Under the pieces are notes generated by a model. The model searched no databases, had not been told where the DNA came from, and saw only the letters and a list, made by a program, of their open reading frames with translations. Below, one piece after another: positions 25,209 to 35,039 of a stretch of 64,000 nt of DNA. The stretch's first letter is position 1. Every line of letters starts with the position of its first letter. The stretch is from contig CAVPGJ010000005.1 of the NCBI GenBank assembly GCA_963704005.1, forward strand, positions 124,001 to 188,000. The letters run 5' to 3'. The stretch is from AC-32 sp963704005. Lineage in GTDB: Bacteria > Actinomycetota > Thermoleophilia > Gaiellales > Gaiellaceae. Position numbers and translations under genes: made by a program.

Positions 25209-26022
25209 CAGGCTGGACGGACAGGTCGCGCTCGTCACCGGCGGCGGGCGCGGGATCGGGGCAAACATCGCGCGGGAGCTGGCGGCGGCCGGCGCCCACG
25301 TCGCCGTCGCGGCTCGCACGCGCGCTCAGGTCGAGCACGTTGCCCGTGAGATCCACGGGGTGCCACTCGAGGTCGACGTGAGCGACCGCGCGTCCGTCGA
25401 CCATATGGTCATCCAGGCCGAGAGCGAGCTCGGCCCGATCGACCTCCTCGTCGCCAACGCCGGCATCGGCGGCCCGGACGGCCCGACGTGGGAGGTCGAT
25501 CCCGACGAGTGGTGGCAGGTCCTCGAGGTAAACGTCCTCGGCGTCCATCTCTGCTGCAGCGCCGTGATCCCGGACATGCTCGAGCGCTTCGGGGAGCGGC
25601 CACGCGAGCAAAGCCCGCGTGGCCTTCGCGGCGACGCCGCAAGCGGCGTCGCGGGCCGCATCGTGATCACCGGCAGCGGCGCGTCCTACCTCCCCGGCGC
25701 AAGCAGCACCCCCTACCCGACGAGCAAGGCAGCCGTCTGCCGCTACGGCGAGACGCTGGCCAACGAGCTCGCGGGCCGGATCCCGGTCTTCGTCATCAGC
25801 CCCGGCCTCGTGAAGACGGAGATGACGGGCCACTTCTCTGACGACGCGCGCTGGACGCCCCCTGAGCTGGCACCTCAGCTGGTGCGCGTGCTCGCCTCAG
25901 GCCGCGCGGACGCGCTCGCCGGCCGCTACCTGCACGCAGAGCACGACGACATCGAGGACCTGATCAGCCGAGCAGACGAGATCCGCGAGCGAGACATCAA
26001 CGCGATCCGGCTCCAGCGCTGA
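25192..26022 (+). CDS. SDR-family oxidoreductase with in-frame repeat insertion
   Basis: The 276-residue protein has the SDR nucleotide site TGGGRGIG near residue 17, NAGIGG near 87, the catalytic serine in ITGSGASYL and the catalytic Y-x-x-x-K in PYPTSKAAV. It starts at GTG 25192 after a GGAGGAG site, inside the synthetase gene, so the two are coupled. Between DMLERFG and RIVITGSG, where SDRs normally have only a few residues, about 20 extra residues (RPREQSPRGLRGDAASGVAG) are encoded by a two-hairpin repeat at 25598-25652. The reading frame is kept, so the enzyme may still be active. The substrate is unknown. Confidence 0.87.
   Translation: MSQPTDRLDGQVALVTGGGRGIGANIARELAAAGAHVAVAARTRAQVEHVAREIHGVPLEVDVSDRASVDHMVIQAESELGPIDLLVANAGIGGPDGPTWEVDPDEWWQVLEVNVLGVHLCCSAVIPDMLERFGERPREQSPRGLRGDAASGVAGRIVITGSGASYLPGASSTPYPTSKAAVCRYGETLANELAGRIPVFVISPGLVKTEMTGHFSDDARWTPPELAPQLVRVLASGRADALAGRYLHAEHDDIEDLISRADEIRERDINAIRLQR
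25598..25652 (-). repeat. Two-hairpin interspersed element, copy in the SDR gene
   Basis: Read on the minus strand, GCGACGCCGC/GCGGCGTCGC forms a hairpin with a CTTG-type loop. It is followed by GGCCACGCG/CGCGTGGCC around a GGCTTTGCT loop region. This is the same order as the copies at 46291 and 47587, but the outer CTGA/TCAG pair and the tail are missing. Confidence 0.6.
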
Positions 26023-26037
26023 GAGGTTTTCGACTGA

Positions 26038-26043
26038 TAGTCT
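26038..26043 (+). promoter_or_regulatory. -10 box of nadE, leaderless
   Basis: TAGTCT ends 7 bases before the nadE ATG at 26051. Confidence 0.5.
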
Positions 26044-26050
26044 AAAACCT

Positions 26051-27769
26051 ATGAGGCTCGCGCTCGCGCAGATCAACACCACCGTCGGCGACCTGGACGG
26101 GAACCGCGAGCGGATCCTGCAGGCGGTCGGCGAGGGGAAGAGCGCCGGCGCCGACCTTCTACTCCTCCCCGAGCTCGCCGTCACCGGCTACCCGCCGGAG
26201 GATCTACTTCTTCGGCCCGGCTTCGTGCGCGCGGCGGACGAGAGCCTTCGCGAGCTCGCGCGTGAGGTCCACGGGATCGTCGCGCTCGTCGGCTTCCCCC
26301 ACTTCGACCGCGACCTCTACAACGCCTGCGCGGTCTGCGCCGGCGGCGAGGTGAAGGCGATCTACCGCAAGCGCTTCCTGCCCAACTACGGCGTCTTCGA
26401 CGAGGACCGCTACTTCGCGCCGGCGCGCGATCTGCTCCTGCTCGAGCTCGGCGAGACGCTGGTCGGGCCGACGATCTGCGAGGACATCTGGCAGCCGGGC
26501 CCGCCGACGACCGATCTCGCCCTCGCCGGCGCGCAGCTGATCGCGAACATCTCGGCCTCGCCCTTCCACGTCTGCCGCGACCGAGAGCGCGAGGAGATGT
26601 TCGCCACGCGCGCCCGCGACAACTCGTGCTTCGTCGCCTTCTGCAACGCGGTCGGTGGCCAGGACGAGCTGATCTTCGACGGCCACTCGCTCGTGCTCGA
26701 CGAGGAGGGCCATGTGCTCGCACGCGCTCCCGGGTTCGAGGAGGCGCTTCTGGTCGTCGACGTGGAGCCGGCCGAGGCGGTCGGTCGGCGCCTGCGCGAC
26801 CTCCGCCGCCGGGCGCTGGCCCGCGAGCGCACGTCGCCGCCGGACGCGCCCGTCATCCATGTCGGCTCGCCGCGAGACCGGGGCGAGCACGTCGAGCCCG
26901 TCCTCGCGCCGCGGCTCGCCGAGCTCGAGCAGATGCGGCTCGCGCTCGAGCTCGGCCTGCGAGATTACGTCGACAAGAACGGCTTCAGCGAGATCCTGGT
27001 GAGCGTGTCCGGCGGGATCGACTCCGCGCTGACCGCGGCGCTCGCGGTCGAGGCGCTCGGCCCGGAGCGCGTCCATTGCGTCTCGATGCCGTCGCGGTTC
27101 TCGTCGGCCGAGACGCAGCGCGACGCGCGCCTGCTCGCCGAGAGCCTTGGCACCGACTTCCGCGAGCTGCCCATCGACGGGGTCGTCTCGGCCGCCGAGG
27201 AGGCGCTTGCCGAGGCCTTCGCGGGCCGCGAGCGCGACCTGGCCGAGGAGAACCTGCAGGCGCGGACGCGTGGCCTCCTGCTGATGGCGCTCTCGAACAA
27301 GTTCGGCTGGCTCGTCGTGGCGACCGGGAACAAGTCGGAGCTGTCGGTCGGCTACGCGACGCTGTACGGAGATCTCGCCGGCGGCTTCGCGCTGCTGAAG
27401 GACGTCTTCAAGACCGACGTCTTCCGGCTGGCGCGCCATCTGAACGAGCGCGCCGGGGCGGCGGACCTGATCCCACAGACGATCATCGACCGCGCGCCTA
27501 GCGCCGAGCTGCGCGAGAACCAGCTCGACGAGGACTCGCTGCCGCCCTACTCCGAGCTCGACCGGGTGCTCGAGGCCTACGTCCAGGAGGACCGCTCGCG
27601 CGAGGAGCTGTCAGCGGACGGCTTCGACCCCGAGGTCGTCGAGCGCGCCGTCGAGCTGATCGACCGCGCCGAGTACAAGCGGCGCCAGGCCCCGCCCGGG
27701 GTCCGATTGACCCCGAAGGCGTTCGGCCGCGACAGGAGAACGCCGATAACAAACCGCTGGCGCGGCTGA
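26051..27769 (+). CDS. nadE: Glutamine-dependent NAD synthetase
   Basis: The 572-residue enzyme amidates deamido-NAD with glutamine as donor. The N-terminal nitrilase-like glutaminase (about 1-260) shows the Glu-Lys-Cys triad in LLLPELAVTGYP, KAIYRKRFLPNYG and GPTICEDIWQPG. The C-terminal synthetase (about 285-572) has the PP-loop SVSGGIDSALTAALA and the segment LVVATGNKSELSVGYATLYGDLAGG. It ends near a convergent Mug-type gene with a hairpin between. Together with the NadM-type gene it covers the last two steps of NAD synthesis. A GGGGTC-N5-GACCCC word lies near its 3' end. Confidence 0.95.
   Translation: MRLALAQINTTVGDLDGNRERILQAVGEGKSAGADLLLLPELAVTGYPPEDLLLRPGFVRAADESLRELAREVHGIVALVGFPHFDRDLYNACAVCAGGEVKAIYRKRFLPNYGVFDEDRYFAPARDLLLLELGETLVGPTICEDIWQPGPPTTDLALAGAQLIANISASPFHVCRDREREEMFATRARDNSCFVAFCNAVGGQDELIFDGHSLVLDEEGHVLARAPGFEEALLVVDVEPAEAVGRRLRDLRRRALARERTSPPDAPVIHVGSPRDRGEHVEPVLAPRLAELEQMRLALELGLRDYVDKNGFSEILVSVSGGIDSALTAALAVEALGPERVHCVSMPSRFSSAETQRDARLLAESLGTDFRELPIDGVVSAAEEALAEAFAGRERDLAEENLQARTRGLLLMALSNKFGWLVVATGNKSELSVGYATLYGDLAGGFALLKDVFKTDVFRLARHLNERAGAADLIPQTIIDRAPSAELRENQLDEDSLPPYSELDRVLEAYVQEDRSREELSADGFDPEVVERAVELIDRAEYKRRQAPPGVRLTPKAFGRDRRTPITNRWRG
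27698..27714. repeat. GGGGTC-N5-GACCCC palindrome in nadE
   Basis: A 6-bp dyad around the centre CGATT, inside the C-terminal codons of nadE. It is a variant of the 13-base word GGGGTCTGACCCC found at 33190 and 39654. Confidence 0.45.
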
Positions 27770-27777
27770 AAGGGCAC

Positions 27778-27804
27778 AACCCCCGCCCTTCTTCGGGTGG
27801 GGTT
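27778..27804. terminator. Hairpin between convergent nadE and mug-type genes
   Basis: AACCCCCGCCC and GGGTGGGGTT pair around the loop TTCTTC, with one bulge. No long T-tract follows, but position between convergent genes suits a bidirectional terminator. Confidence 0.5.
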
Positions 27805-27853
27805 ATCACCCGCCACCCTCGCGGTCAGCATGGCTCGGCGGCGGCGCCCGGCG

Positions 27854-28504
27854 CTAGGGCTTGCGCGGCATTCGGTTCGATCTTTCCACTGTCTTGCGCA
27901 ACTCACGGAACCAGCGCAACCGTTCGCCCCACGGGATGGCTGCGTTCGCGGGAGAGGTGGAAGGCAGGACGAACAGCGCCGTCTCGGCGAGGCGGCGTTC
28001 CTGCCTGCCGAGCTCCGGCCGTTCGCCGAAGGTTCCGCGGTAGGCCTCCTTGCCGACGAAGGCGAGCCAGCCAGGCGTCAGTTCGGCGGCGATTCGCCCC
28101 AACCGCTCCTCCGCGCCCGCGAAGTCGGACCGGCGGAGATCGCTCGAGCCCGCCGTCGTCCGCGCGGCGGCGTTCGTCAGCCCGATGCCTTCACCCAGGA
28201 CCTCGTTCTGCTCCCGCGGCGAGTAGAGCCGCGAGGTGATCCCGACCGCCGCGAGCAAGCGCCAGAAATCGTTGCGCGGGTTGGCGAAGTGCGCGCCGGC
28301 CGCCGCCGAGACGAAGCCGGGGTTGATCCCGCAGAAGACCATCCGCAGCCCGGGACCGAGGACATCGGGTACGGCTGAGGCGTCGCTTGCGATCTCGGCC
28401 GGAGGCCGTGGCGGTCTTGCCGGCGCGGGCCTCGAGGTGCCGCCCGCCTTACGCGCAGGCTCGAAGCGACCGGCGCCCCGGCGAGCACGGCCGCCGCTCA
28501 CCAT
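27854..28504 (-). CDS. Mismatch-specific uracil-DNA glycosylase (Mug/TDG type)
   Basis: The 216-residue protein shows the Mug motif VFCGINPGFVSAAAGAHFANPRNDFWRLL and the later motif LPSTSPANA, which matches the NPSGLS-type loop. It should remove uracil or thymine from G mismatches. The first 45 residues are a basic, proline- and alanine-rich extension not needed for the fold. Part of it is encoded by a degenerate copy of the two-hairpin repeat (28375-28431). An internal start at about residue 53 would give the bare catalytic domain. Confidence 0.85.
   Translation of the reverse strand: MVSGGRARRGAGRFEPARKAGGTSRPAPARPPRPPAEIASDASAVPDVLGPGLRMVFCGINPGFVSAAAGAHFANPRNDFWRLLAAVGITSRLYSPREQNEVLGEGIGLTNAAARTTAGSSDLRRSDFAGAEERLGRIAAELTPGWLAFVGKEAYRGTFGERPELGRQERRLAETALFVLPSTSPANAAIPWGERLRWFRELRKTVERSNRMPRKP
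28375..28431 (+). repeat. Two-hairpin interspersed element, degenerate copy in the mug-type gene
   Basis: The 19 bases CTGAGGCGTCGCTTGCGAT at 28375-28393 are identical to the start of the copy at 47587. The second hairpin (GGCC...GGCC around GCGGTCTTGCCG) is recognisable but imperfect, and the tail is absent. Confidence 0.5.
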
Positions 28505-28570
28505 ACGGTCTCCGTCCCCGCCGGACCCAGCGCTGCCTCGGCCGCGATCGACCCCAGCGCGCGCACGTTC

Positions 28571-28759
28571 TCACGCGGCCAGCTCCGCTTCGCGCGCATC
28601 GAGCCGGAGCTCGAACAGGCGCCGCAGCTCCTCACCGCTGATTCGCGCCAAGTGCCGCGGACGTGGTGGGGGAATCCGCATGACCCGCACCATCGCGTCG
28701 CCGGCGCCGTAGCAGCGGAGGTAGCACTCCTCCTCGCTCAGCGTACGCAACCGTCGCAC
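28571..28759 (-). CDS. Small conserved-looking protein, 62 residues
   Basis: The protein begins RRLRTLSEEECYLRCYGAGDAMVRV and ends ISGEELRRLFELRLDAREAELAA. Codon use is regular and the GTG start is preceded by TAGGCT at exactly 6 bases, the leaderless pattern of real genes here. Two cysteines (C-Y-L-R-C) are close together. No signal peptide or known domain is recognised. Confidence 0.6.
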   Translation of the reverse strand: MRRLRTLSEEECYLRCYGAGDAMVRVMRIPPPRPRHLARISGEELRRLFELRLDAREAELAA

Positions 28760-28765
28760 GACCGG

Positions 28766-28771
28766 AGCCTA
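28766..28771 (-). promoter_or_regulatory. -10 box of the 62-residue gene, leaderless
   Basis: TAGGCT on the minus strand ends 6 bases before the GTG at 28759. Confidence 0.5.
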
Positions 28772-28806
28772 CGGACCGCCCCGGACAGAAGGCCGCAGTG
28801 CTCACG

Positions 28807-31355
28807 CTATTCGTACTGGAGCGCCTCGAGGATGTTCAGCCTCGCCGCCCGCCGAGCCGGGAAGGCCGCAGCGACCAGGCCAACCAGGAGAGCCACGGCG
28901 ACGAAGATCACGAGCGACGATACGGGCCAGGCGAGGTTGATCTCCTTCACCCGCGCGATCAGGAGCACGGCGAGGACGATCCCGAGCGCAATCCCGATCA
29001 GAGCGCCGATCAGCGCGGTGATCATGCTCTCGTAGCGAATCATCCAGCGGATCTGGGTCCTCGTCATGCCGATTGCCCGCAGCATGCCGAGCTCACGGGT
29101 GCGCTCGAAGACCGTCAGGACAAGGGTGTTGACGATGCCGAACAGACTCACGATCACCGAGAGCGCGAGCAGGACGTACAGGACGTTCAGGATCGAGTTG
29201 ATCCCGGCTGCCCGGTTGTTCTTGAACTCGGTCCGGTCCTGCACCTTGGCGTTCGGGAAGGCCGCGAGCGCATGGTCGAGTCGCTGAGTGTTCGCGTCGG
29301 TGACACCCCCCGCGACGTTCACGAACACGAACAGGTTCTGCGGCTGGGGGAACAGTCGGTCGAAGGCCGCGCTGCCGATCGTGACCGGACCGAACGGCGA
29401 TCCGCCCGCCGGCGGATCGACGATTCCGGCCACGCGGAACGACGCACGCTCGCCGCTCGGCACGACCACTCGGACGGTCGATCCGACCCTCAAATCGTGC
29501 TTGTCGGCGAAGCTCTTGTCGACGAAGGCGCCCGTCGTGCCGAGCGATTCCAGGACCTGCTGCGAGCCCGCGCTCCAGTTGAGAGTGAAGATCCGAGAGC
29601 CGCCGGGGTCGACGGCGGTCAGCTGGTGTTTCGCCCCGAGGATGCGTGCCTCGCCATCTCGCACGCCGACGACGGCGCTCACTCCGGGCACCTTGCGCAC
29701 GGGCCCCGAGACGCTGATCGGGATATCTGAGAAGTTGTTCTGCGCAGTGACGGCGTAGTCGGTCTGCCATTGCTTGTTCACTGCGTCGAAGAAGGTGCTC
29801 CTGAGGCCCGCGCCCAAGATCGCAACGAGGGTCACGAGCGCGAGACCGATCATCAGCGCCGCCGCGGTCGAGCCGGTCCGCTGCGGGTTGCGTTGAGTGT
29901 TCTCTCGCGCGAGCTCGCCGGGTGCACCGCCGAATGCTGCGCCTGGAGCGCCGAGCACCTCCGCCAGTGGTACGACGAGGTGCGAGGAGAAGAGGGCCAC
30001 ACCGAAGAAGATCAGCAACGTTCCGAGGCCCATCAAGAGGAGAACTCCAGCGGTGGAGAGACCGCCCGCGAACAGGCCCAGGGCAAGAGCGCCGAAGCCC
30101 AGCAGCGCGAGCGTGATCGACCCGACTCCGCGATAGCGGGCGAAGCGGCCCGGCGGCAGCTCGACGCCTTCCCGCACGGCGGCGATCGGTGGGACGCGCG
30201 TGGCCCTGAAGGCGGGGCGCAGGCTGGCGAGGATCGTGACTCCGATCCCGACCAGAAGCGCGACGATCACCGTCCGGGACTTGAGCAGCAGCCCGCTGTT
30301 CGGAAGCGTGAAGCCGAGCGCGTCGAACAACGAGAAAAGGCCTTTTGCCAGGACGAACCCCAGGGCGATGCCGACGAGGGAGGCGAGCACGCCGGTGACG
30401 GTCGACTCGATCAGCACACCGATCCGCACCTGTCGGCGCGAGGCTCCGATCGTCCGCAGGGTCGCGAACTCGCGCGTCCGCTGGGCCACCGTGATCGAGA
30501 TCGAGTTCGCGATCACGAATGCGCCGACGAAGAGCGCGATTCCCCCGAATGCGAGCAGGAAGGTCTGGAGGAAGCTGACGAAGGACTTCGTATCGCTCGA
30601 GTCCGACTCGGCCTGCGCATCGCCGGTCCGCACCTGCGTCTGGGGCGGCAGGATCGAGCGGAGCTCGCTCAGGAGCGTGGCTTCCGAGACTCCGGGCTTG
30701 GATGCGACGCGGATCTGGTCGAGCTTTCCCACCTTCTTGAAGAGGCGCTGCGCCGTCGGCAGGTCGAAGCCGGCGAGCGTCGCGCCGCCGATCGACGCGG
30801 CCGCGCCGAAGTTGACGAGGCCGGAGACACGCAAGGGCACGGCTCGTCCCTGCGCCTCGACCCGGATGATCGAGCCGATCTTGATGTCCTTCTTCCCTGC
30901 GGTCGAGTGGTCGACGACGAGCTCGCCCGCCGTCGGCCAGGCGCCCTCGACGAGCGTGAGCGAATTGAAACGGGGCTGTGAGGCGTCGATCGAGAAGCCG
31001 AGGTTCGGCGCGCCGCCGAACGCGATCACCTTGCCGTTCCGGCCGATCAGCTGCGCCTCGCCGCCGACCCCGCCGACCGCGGCGGCAACATCTGGCAGCG
31101 CGCGAACCTTGGGCAGGAGCGACTGCTCGAAGGACGGAAGCTCGGTATTCGAGGTCGAGGAGGTGATCGCCGAGCGGCCGGTGATCGCCGCGTCGGTGCC
31201 CTGGTAGATACCAGTGAAGATCGAGTCGAAGGCGTTCGAGATCGAGTCCGTGAGGATGTAGGTGCCGGTGACAGTCGCGACCCCGAGCACGATCGCGAAG
31301 GCCGTCAGGGTCGCCCGGAGCTTCCGCCCCCAGAGACCGCGGAGGGCAACCGTGA

Positions 31356-31359
<4 letters not shown>
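28807..31359 (-). CDS. ABC transporter permease, MacB/FtsX type
   Basis: The 850-residue protein has the duplicated FtsX architecture. An N-terminal helix (LRATLTAFAIVLGVATVTGTYILTDS) is followed by a large extracytoplasmic MacB-PCD domain, a bundle of membrane helices near 255-420 (with QRTREFATLRTIGASRRQVR), a further helix pair near 410-470, a second periplasmic domain, and a final FtsX bundle (ERTRELGMLRAIGMTRTQIRWMIRYESM). The start overlaps the ATPase stop by ATGA. Such permeases usually extract lipoproteins or export peptides and lipids, rather than driving classical import. Confidence 0.92.
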
Positions 31360-32138
<779 letters not shown>

Positions 32139-32206
32139 CGCACTCCCTCGGTTGTCGTGATGCTCGGACCAGTTTGCCATGCACGACCCAAGCAGGACGC
32201 GTGCGC

Positions 32207-32212
32207 TAGCGT
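32207..32212 (+). promoter_or_regulatory. -10 box of the cysteine desulfurase-like gene, leaderless
   Basis: TAGCGT ends 7 bases before the GTG at 32220. It diverges from the ABC operon. Confidence 0.45.
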
Positions 32213-32219
32213 CCCGGCT

Positions 32220-33380
32220 GTGAGCGTCGTAGCGTACGAAGTCGAAGCCGTTCGCAGGCGCTTCTCGGCGCTCGACCGGACGCTGGCCTTCTTCGACGGA
32301 CCCGGCGGCACGCAGGTGCCGGACGAGGTGATCGAGGCGATCGCCTCCTACCTGCGCGAGTCGAACGCGAACGTCAGCGGGCCCTACGAGACGAGCCGCC
32401 GCACCGAGGCGCTCGTCGAGGACTCGCGGGCGGCCGGCGCGTCGTTCCTCGGCTGCAGCGCGGAGGAGGTGATCTTCGGGGCGAACATGACCACGCTCAA
32501 CTTCGCCCTCACGCGCACGGTCGGGCGCGAGCTCGAGGCCGGCGACGAGATCGTCGTCACGCAACTCGACCACGACGGCAACGTCTCGCCCTGGCTCGAG
32601 CTGGCCCGCGACCTCGGGCTCGAGGTTCGCTTCGCGGCGATCCGCGACGACACGACGCTCGACCTCGACGACCTCGCCTCACAGCTCTCCGACCGGACTC
32701 GCGTGGTCGCCTACCCGTGGGCCTCGAACGCGGTCGGCACGCTCGTGGACGTGGCGCGGGTCGCCGAGCTCGCGCACGAGGCCGGCGCGCTCGCGTGGGT
32801 CGACGCCGTCCACTACGGGCCGCACGGGCCGATCGACGTCGAGGCGGCAGGGATCGACGTCCTGCTCTGCTCGCCCTACAAGTTCTTCGGGCCGCACCTC
32901 GGGCTCGGCTTCGCGCGCGCGGAGCTGCTCGAGCGCTGGCGGCCCTACAAGGTGCGCCCGGCCGCCGACGAGCCGCTCGGACACCGCTTCGAGACCGGCA
33001 CGCTCGCGCATGAGCTGCTGGCCGGATTCGTGGCGGCGGTGCGCTACCTCGACTCGGTCGGGATGGACGCGATCGTCGCCTACGAGCGGGAGCTCGGCGA
33101 GCGCTTCCTCGCCGGCCTGCCGGCGAGCTGCGCGCTGCACGGGCTACCGACGATGGACGGGCGCGTGCCGACCTTCGCCTTCAACGTGCGGGGTCTGACC
33201 CCGGCCGAAGCGGCGGAGCGGCTGGGCGACCGCGGCTACGCCGTCTGGCACGGGAACTACTACGCGGTCGAGGTGATGAAGCGCCTCGGCCTTCCCGACG
33301 GCGCGGTGCGCGCGGGGATCGTCCACTACAACACCGCCGACGAGGTCGACGGCCTGCTCACGGAGCTCGCGGCGCTGTAG
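32220..33380 (+). CDS. Cysteine desulfurase-like class V aminotransferase
   Basis: The 386-residue PLP enzyme belongs to the cysteine desulfurase-like group (VC1184 type). It has LAFFDGPGGTQVPDEVIEAI near the N-terminus, the cofactor region FGANMTTLNFALTR, the histidine-containing TQLDHDGNVSPWLELA, DAVHYGPHGPIDV, and the Schiff-base lysine in LLCSPYKFFGPHLG. The active-site cysteine loop of true NifS/IscS is not evident, so the reaction may differ. The 13-base word GGGGTCTGACCCC lies inside the codons for NVRGLTPAEA. Confidence 0.88.
   Translation: MSVVAYEVEAVRRRFSALDRTLAFFDGPGGTQVPDEVIEAIASYLRESNANVSGPYETSRRTEALVEDSRAAGASFLGCSAEEVIFGANMTTLNFALTRTVGRELEAGDEIVVTQLDHDGNVSPWLELARDLGLEVRFAAIRDDTTLDLDDLASQLSDRTRVVAYPWASNAVGTLVDVARVAELAHEAGALAWVDAVHYGPHGPIDVEAAGIDVLLCSPYKFFGPHLGLGFARAELLERWRPYKVRPAADEPLGHRFETGTLAHELLAGFVAAVRYLDSVGMDAIVAYERELGERFLAGLPASCALHGLPTMDGRVPTFAFNVRGLTPAEAAERLGDRGYAVWHGNYYAVEVMKRLGLPDGAVRAGIVHYNTADEVDGLLTELAAL
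33190..33202. repeat. GGGGTCTGACCCC palindrome in the cysteine desulfurase-like gene
   Basis: A 13-base word with 6-bp arms, identical to the one at 39654-39666. Here it is read as Arg-Gly-Leu-Thr-Pro and causes no visible insertion. Confidence 0.5.
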
Positions 33381-33544
33381 GCGCTGACCGGACGGACGGC
33401 GGTGCCACGAACCCGCCGTTGCAGCCTTCTCCAACCCTCCAGAACAAACACGGCCCGCAGGCCATGTTGGCGGCAGCCTCCTCTGGCGAGAACCACGCTG
33501 GCCCAGGTCAGGGATGTGTCGCTTGGGCTGCGAGAATCCGGTTG

Positions 33545-34090
33545 TTGACCGAAGCGCGGCTTGAGGACGCTGGCTCCGGGCTCGCCCCCGTCACCGAGGG
33601 CTGGTTCGTCGTCAACGTGCGCGATGCCGAGTGGTTCTCTTCGGAGACGAGGGGCGCGGCGTGCTGGTTCGCGAACGAGTACGGCGACTCTCCGGTGGAA
33701 TTCCCTCAGTTCGGGATCAACGTGACCGTCCTCGAGCCTGGCCAGAGCGGCGTTTATCACGCCGAGTCGAATCAGGAGGCGTTCCTCGTTCTCGGAGGCG
33801 AGTGCAGGCTGCTCGTCGAGGGCGAGGAGCGACGCCTTCGAGCCTGGGACTTCTTCCACTCGCCTCCCTGGACGGAGCACGCGTTCGTGGGAGCTGGCGA
33901 CAGGCCGTGCGTGATCCTGATGGTTGGCGCCCACGTAGGTCCGGAAGCGCGCTACCCGGTCTCGGAACTCGCGGCGCGCTACGGGGCGAGCGTGGAGAAG
34001 GAGACATCCGATCCGGAGCAGGTCTATGCGACGGCCGAGCGGTTCCGGCGAGGGCGGCCGCCATACTGGTCCCGCCTGCCCTGGGGCTAG
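33545..34090 (+). CDS. Cupin-domain protein
   Basis: The protein of about 181 residues contains a cupin fold: motif 1 in VLEPGQSGVYHAESNQEAFLVLGGECRLLVEGEERRL (with H and E metal positions) and motif 2 in WDFFHSPPWTEHAFVGAG. It is related to mannose-6-phosphate isomerase-like cupins. The frame is open further upstream to 33419, but that part looks non-coding. TTG 33545 gives a natural N-terminus (TEARLEDAGSGLAPVTEGWFVVN). The start is therefore uncertain. Function is unknown. Confidence 0.78.
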   Translation: MTEARLEDAGSGLAPVTEGWFVVNVRDAEWFSSETRGAACWFANEYGDSPVEFPQFGINVTVLEPGQSGVYHAESNQEAFLVLGGECRLLVEGEERRLRAWDFFHSPPWTEHAFVGAGDRPCVILMVGAHVGPEARYPVSELAARYGASVEKETSDPEQVYATAERFRRGRPPYWSRLPWG

Positions 34091-34238
34091 AGCCGTTCGC
34101 AGTAAGCCTCGGGCTTCATTCCGGAACGCTGGCCCAGGCGGTGGCGTCGTCCCAGGAATGTGCACGAGCGATTCTCGGCGGAACGGCTCGTTGCGAGCGG
34201 CTTCGAGGACAAGCGCTCAGCGCGAGCGAGAGGTACGC

Positions 34239-34715
34239 CTACTCGTGTTCGAGCGCTTGCTTCACTCCAGACATCATGTCGAACGTCTGTCTGGTGAGCC
34301 GCCTGTGGGCGACCAGGTTGACCAGTCTTCCCTTCAAACCTCTCGGTGAGTAGTACTGACGGATCGTCATCTTCGTTCGACCGTCGTCGGTTTCTTCGAA
34401 CGATGTCTCGACTTCGTAGTCGAGGAAAAGCTTGCTGAGGCCCCACGAGTCTTCGGGGATGGTGGTCATGAAGTGCTCCATCGGAACGACGTTCCCGGTC
34501 TTCTCGACGCAGGTACCTCGCCCTCGGCTTGGGCCGGTGAGGATGTTGCATCGGTATTCCACGCCCTCGGCCCGCCGCGTCGTGCCCGAGAGGAATTCGA
34601 CCTTGTCGACCCGGGGGTGGAACTCAGGAATGTGCGAGATGTCCATCGCGTACTCCCAGACCCGCTCGCGCGGGGCACTCACTTCCATCGACACTTCGAT
34701 CTGTGGGCTCCTCAC
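34239..34715 (-). CDS. SRPBCC (START-like) family protein
   Basis: The 158-residue protein shows the helix-grip fold pattern of polyketide cyclase/dehydrase-like proteins: N-terminal IEVSMEVSAPRERVWEYAMDISHIPEFHPRVDKVEFL, a strand-rich middle and the C-terminal long helix LTRQTFDMMSGVKQALEHE. Such proteins bind hydrophobic ligands. The 148 bases between this gene and the cupin gene hold nothing I can recognise. Confidence 0.82.
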   Translation of the reverse strand: MRSPQIEVSMEVSAPRERVWEYAMDISHIPEFHPRVDKVEFLSGTTRRAEGVEYRCNILTGPSRGRGTCVEKTGNVVPMEHFMTTIPEDSWGLSKLFLDYEVETSFEETDDGRTKMTIRQYYSPRGLKGRLVNLVAHRRLTRQTFDMMSGVKQALEHE

Positions 34716-34766
34716 GTCTACATCCCCACGGTCGGTAGTGAAAGAAGGCAGAACGGTCAGGCCGCT

Positions 34767-34961
34767 TCAGCCGGCCGTCCGGTCGCGCACCAGGTAGGCG
34801 ACGATCAGCGCAGCAGGAAAGAAGACGAGGCTGAAGAGGAAGAAGAGGAAGAAGCTGTGCCCTTTACGAGCAGCGACACGCGCGGGCCAAAAAGCGATCG
34901 CGATCCAGACGATGATCGCGAGGATCGTCCAGATCCAGACACCGTTGGCAGCCAAAAGCAT
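34767..34961 (-). CDS. Small two-helix membrane protein, 64 residues
   Basis: The ATG at 34961 follows a strong AAGGAGGT site. The protein has two hydrophobic helices (about 6-25 and 36-57) joined by a basic loop (PARVAARKGHS) and a charged end (RDRTAG). It resembles small PLDc_N-like or superinfection-immunity-like membrane proteins of actinobacteria. No function can be assigned. Confidence 0.8.
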   Translation of the reverse strand: MLLAANGVWIWTILAIIVWIAIAFWPARVAARKGHSFFLFFLFSLVFFPAALIVAYLVRDRTAG

Positions 34962-35039
34962 GTCGACCTCCTTGTGTTCGGGGCTGCGTAGCGTAATCGC
35001 GGTTGCGAAGTCTCGCCTGGGCCGGATCGGCGTTTCGTC

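Noticed and set aside
23241..25319. Very long minus-strand open frame opposite the acyl-CoA synthetase
   Set aside because: It is an artefact of high GC; the plus strand carries a complete ANL enzyme with motifs, and the antisense product is low-complexity and arginine-rich.
34091..34238. Small gene between the cupin and SRPBCC genes
   Set aside because: Frames here have no ribosome site and the codons look unlike the neighbours.
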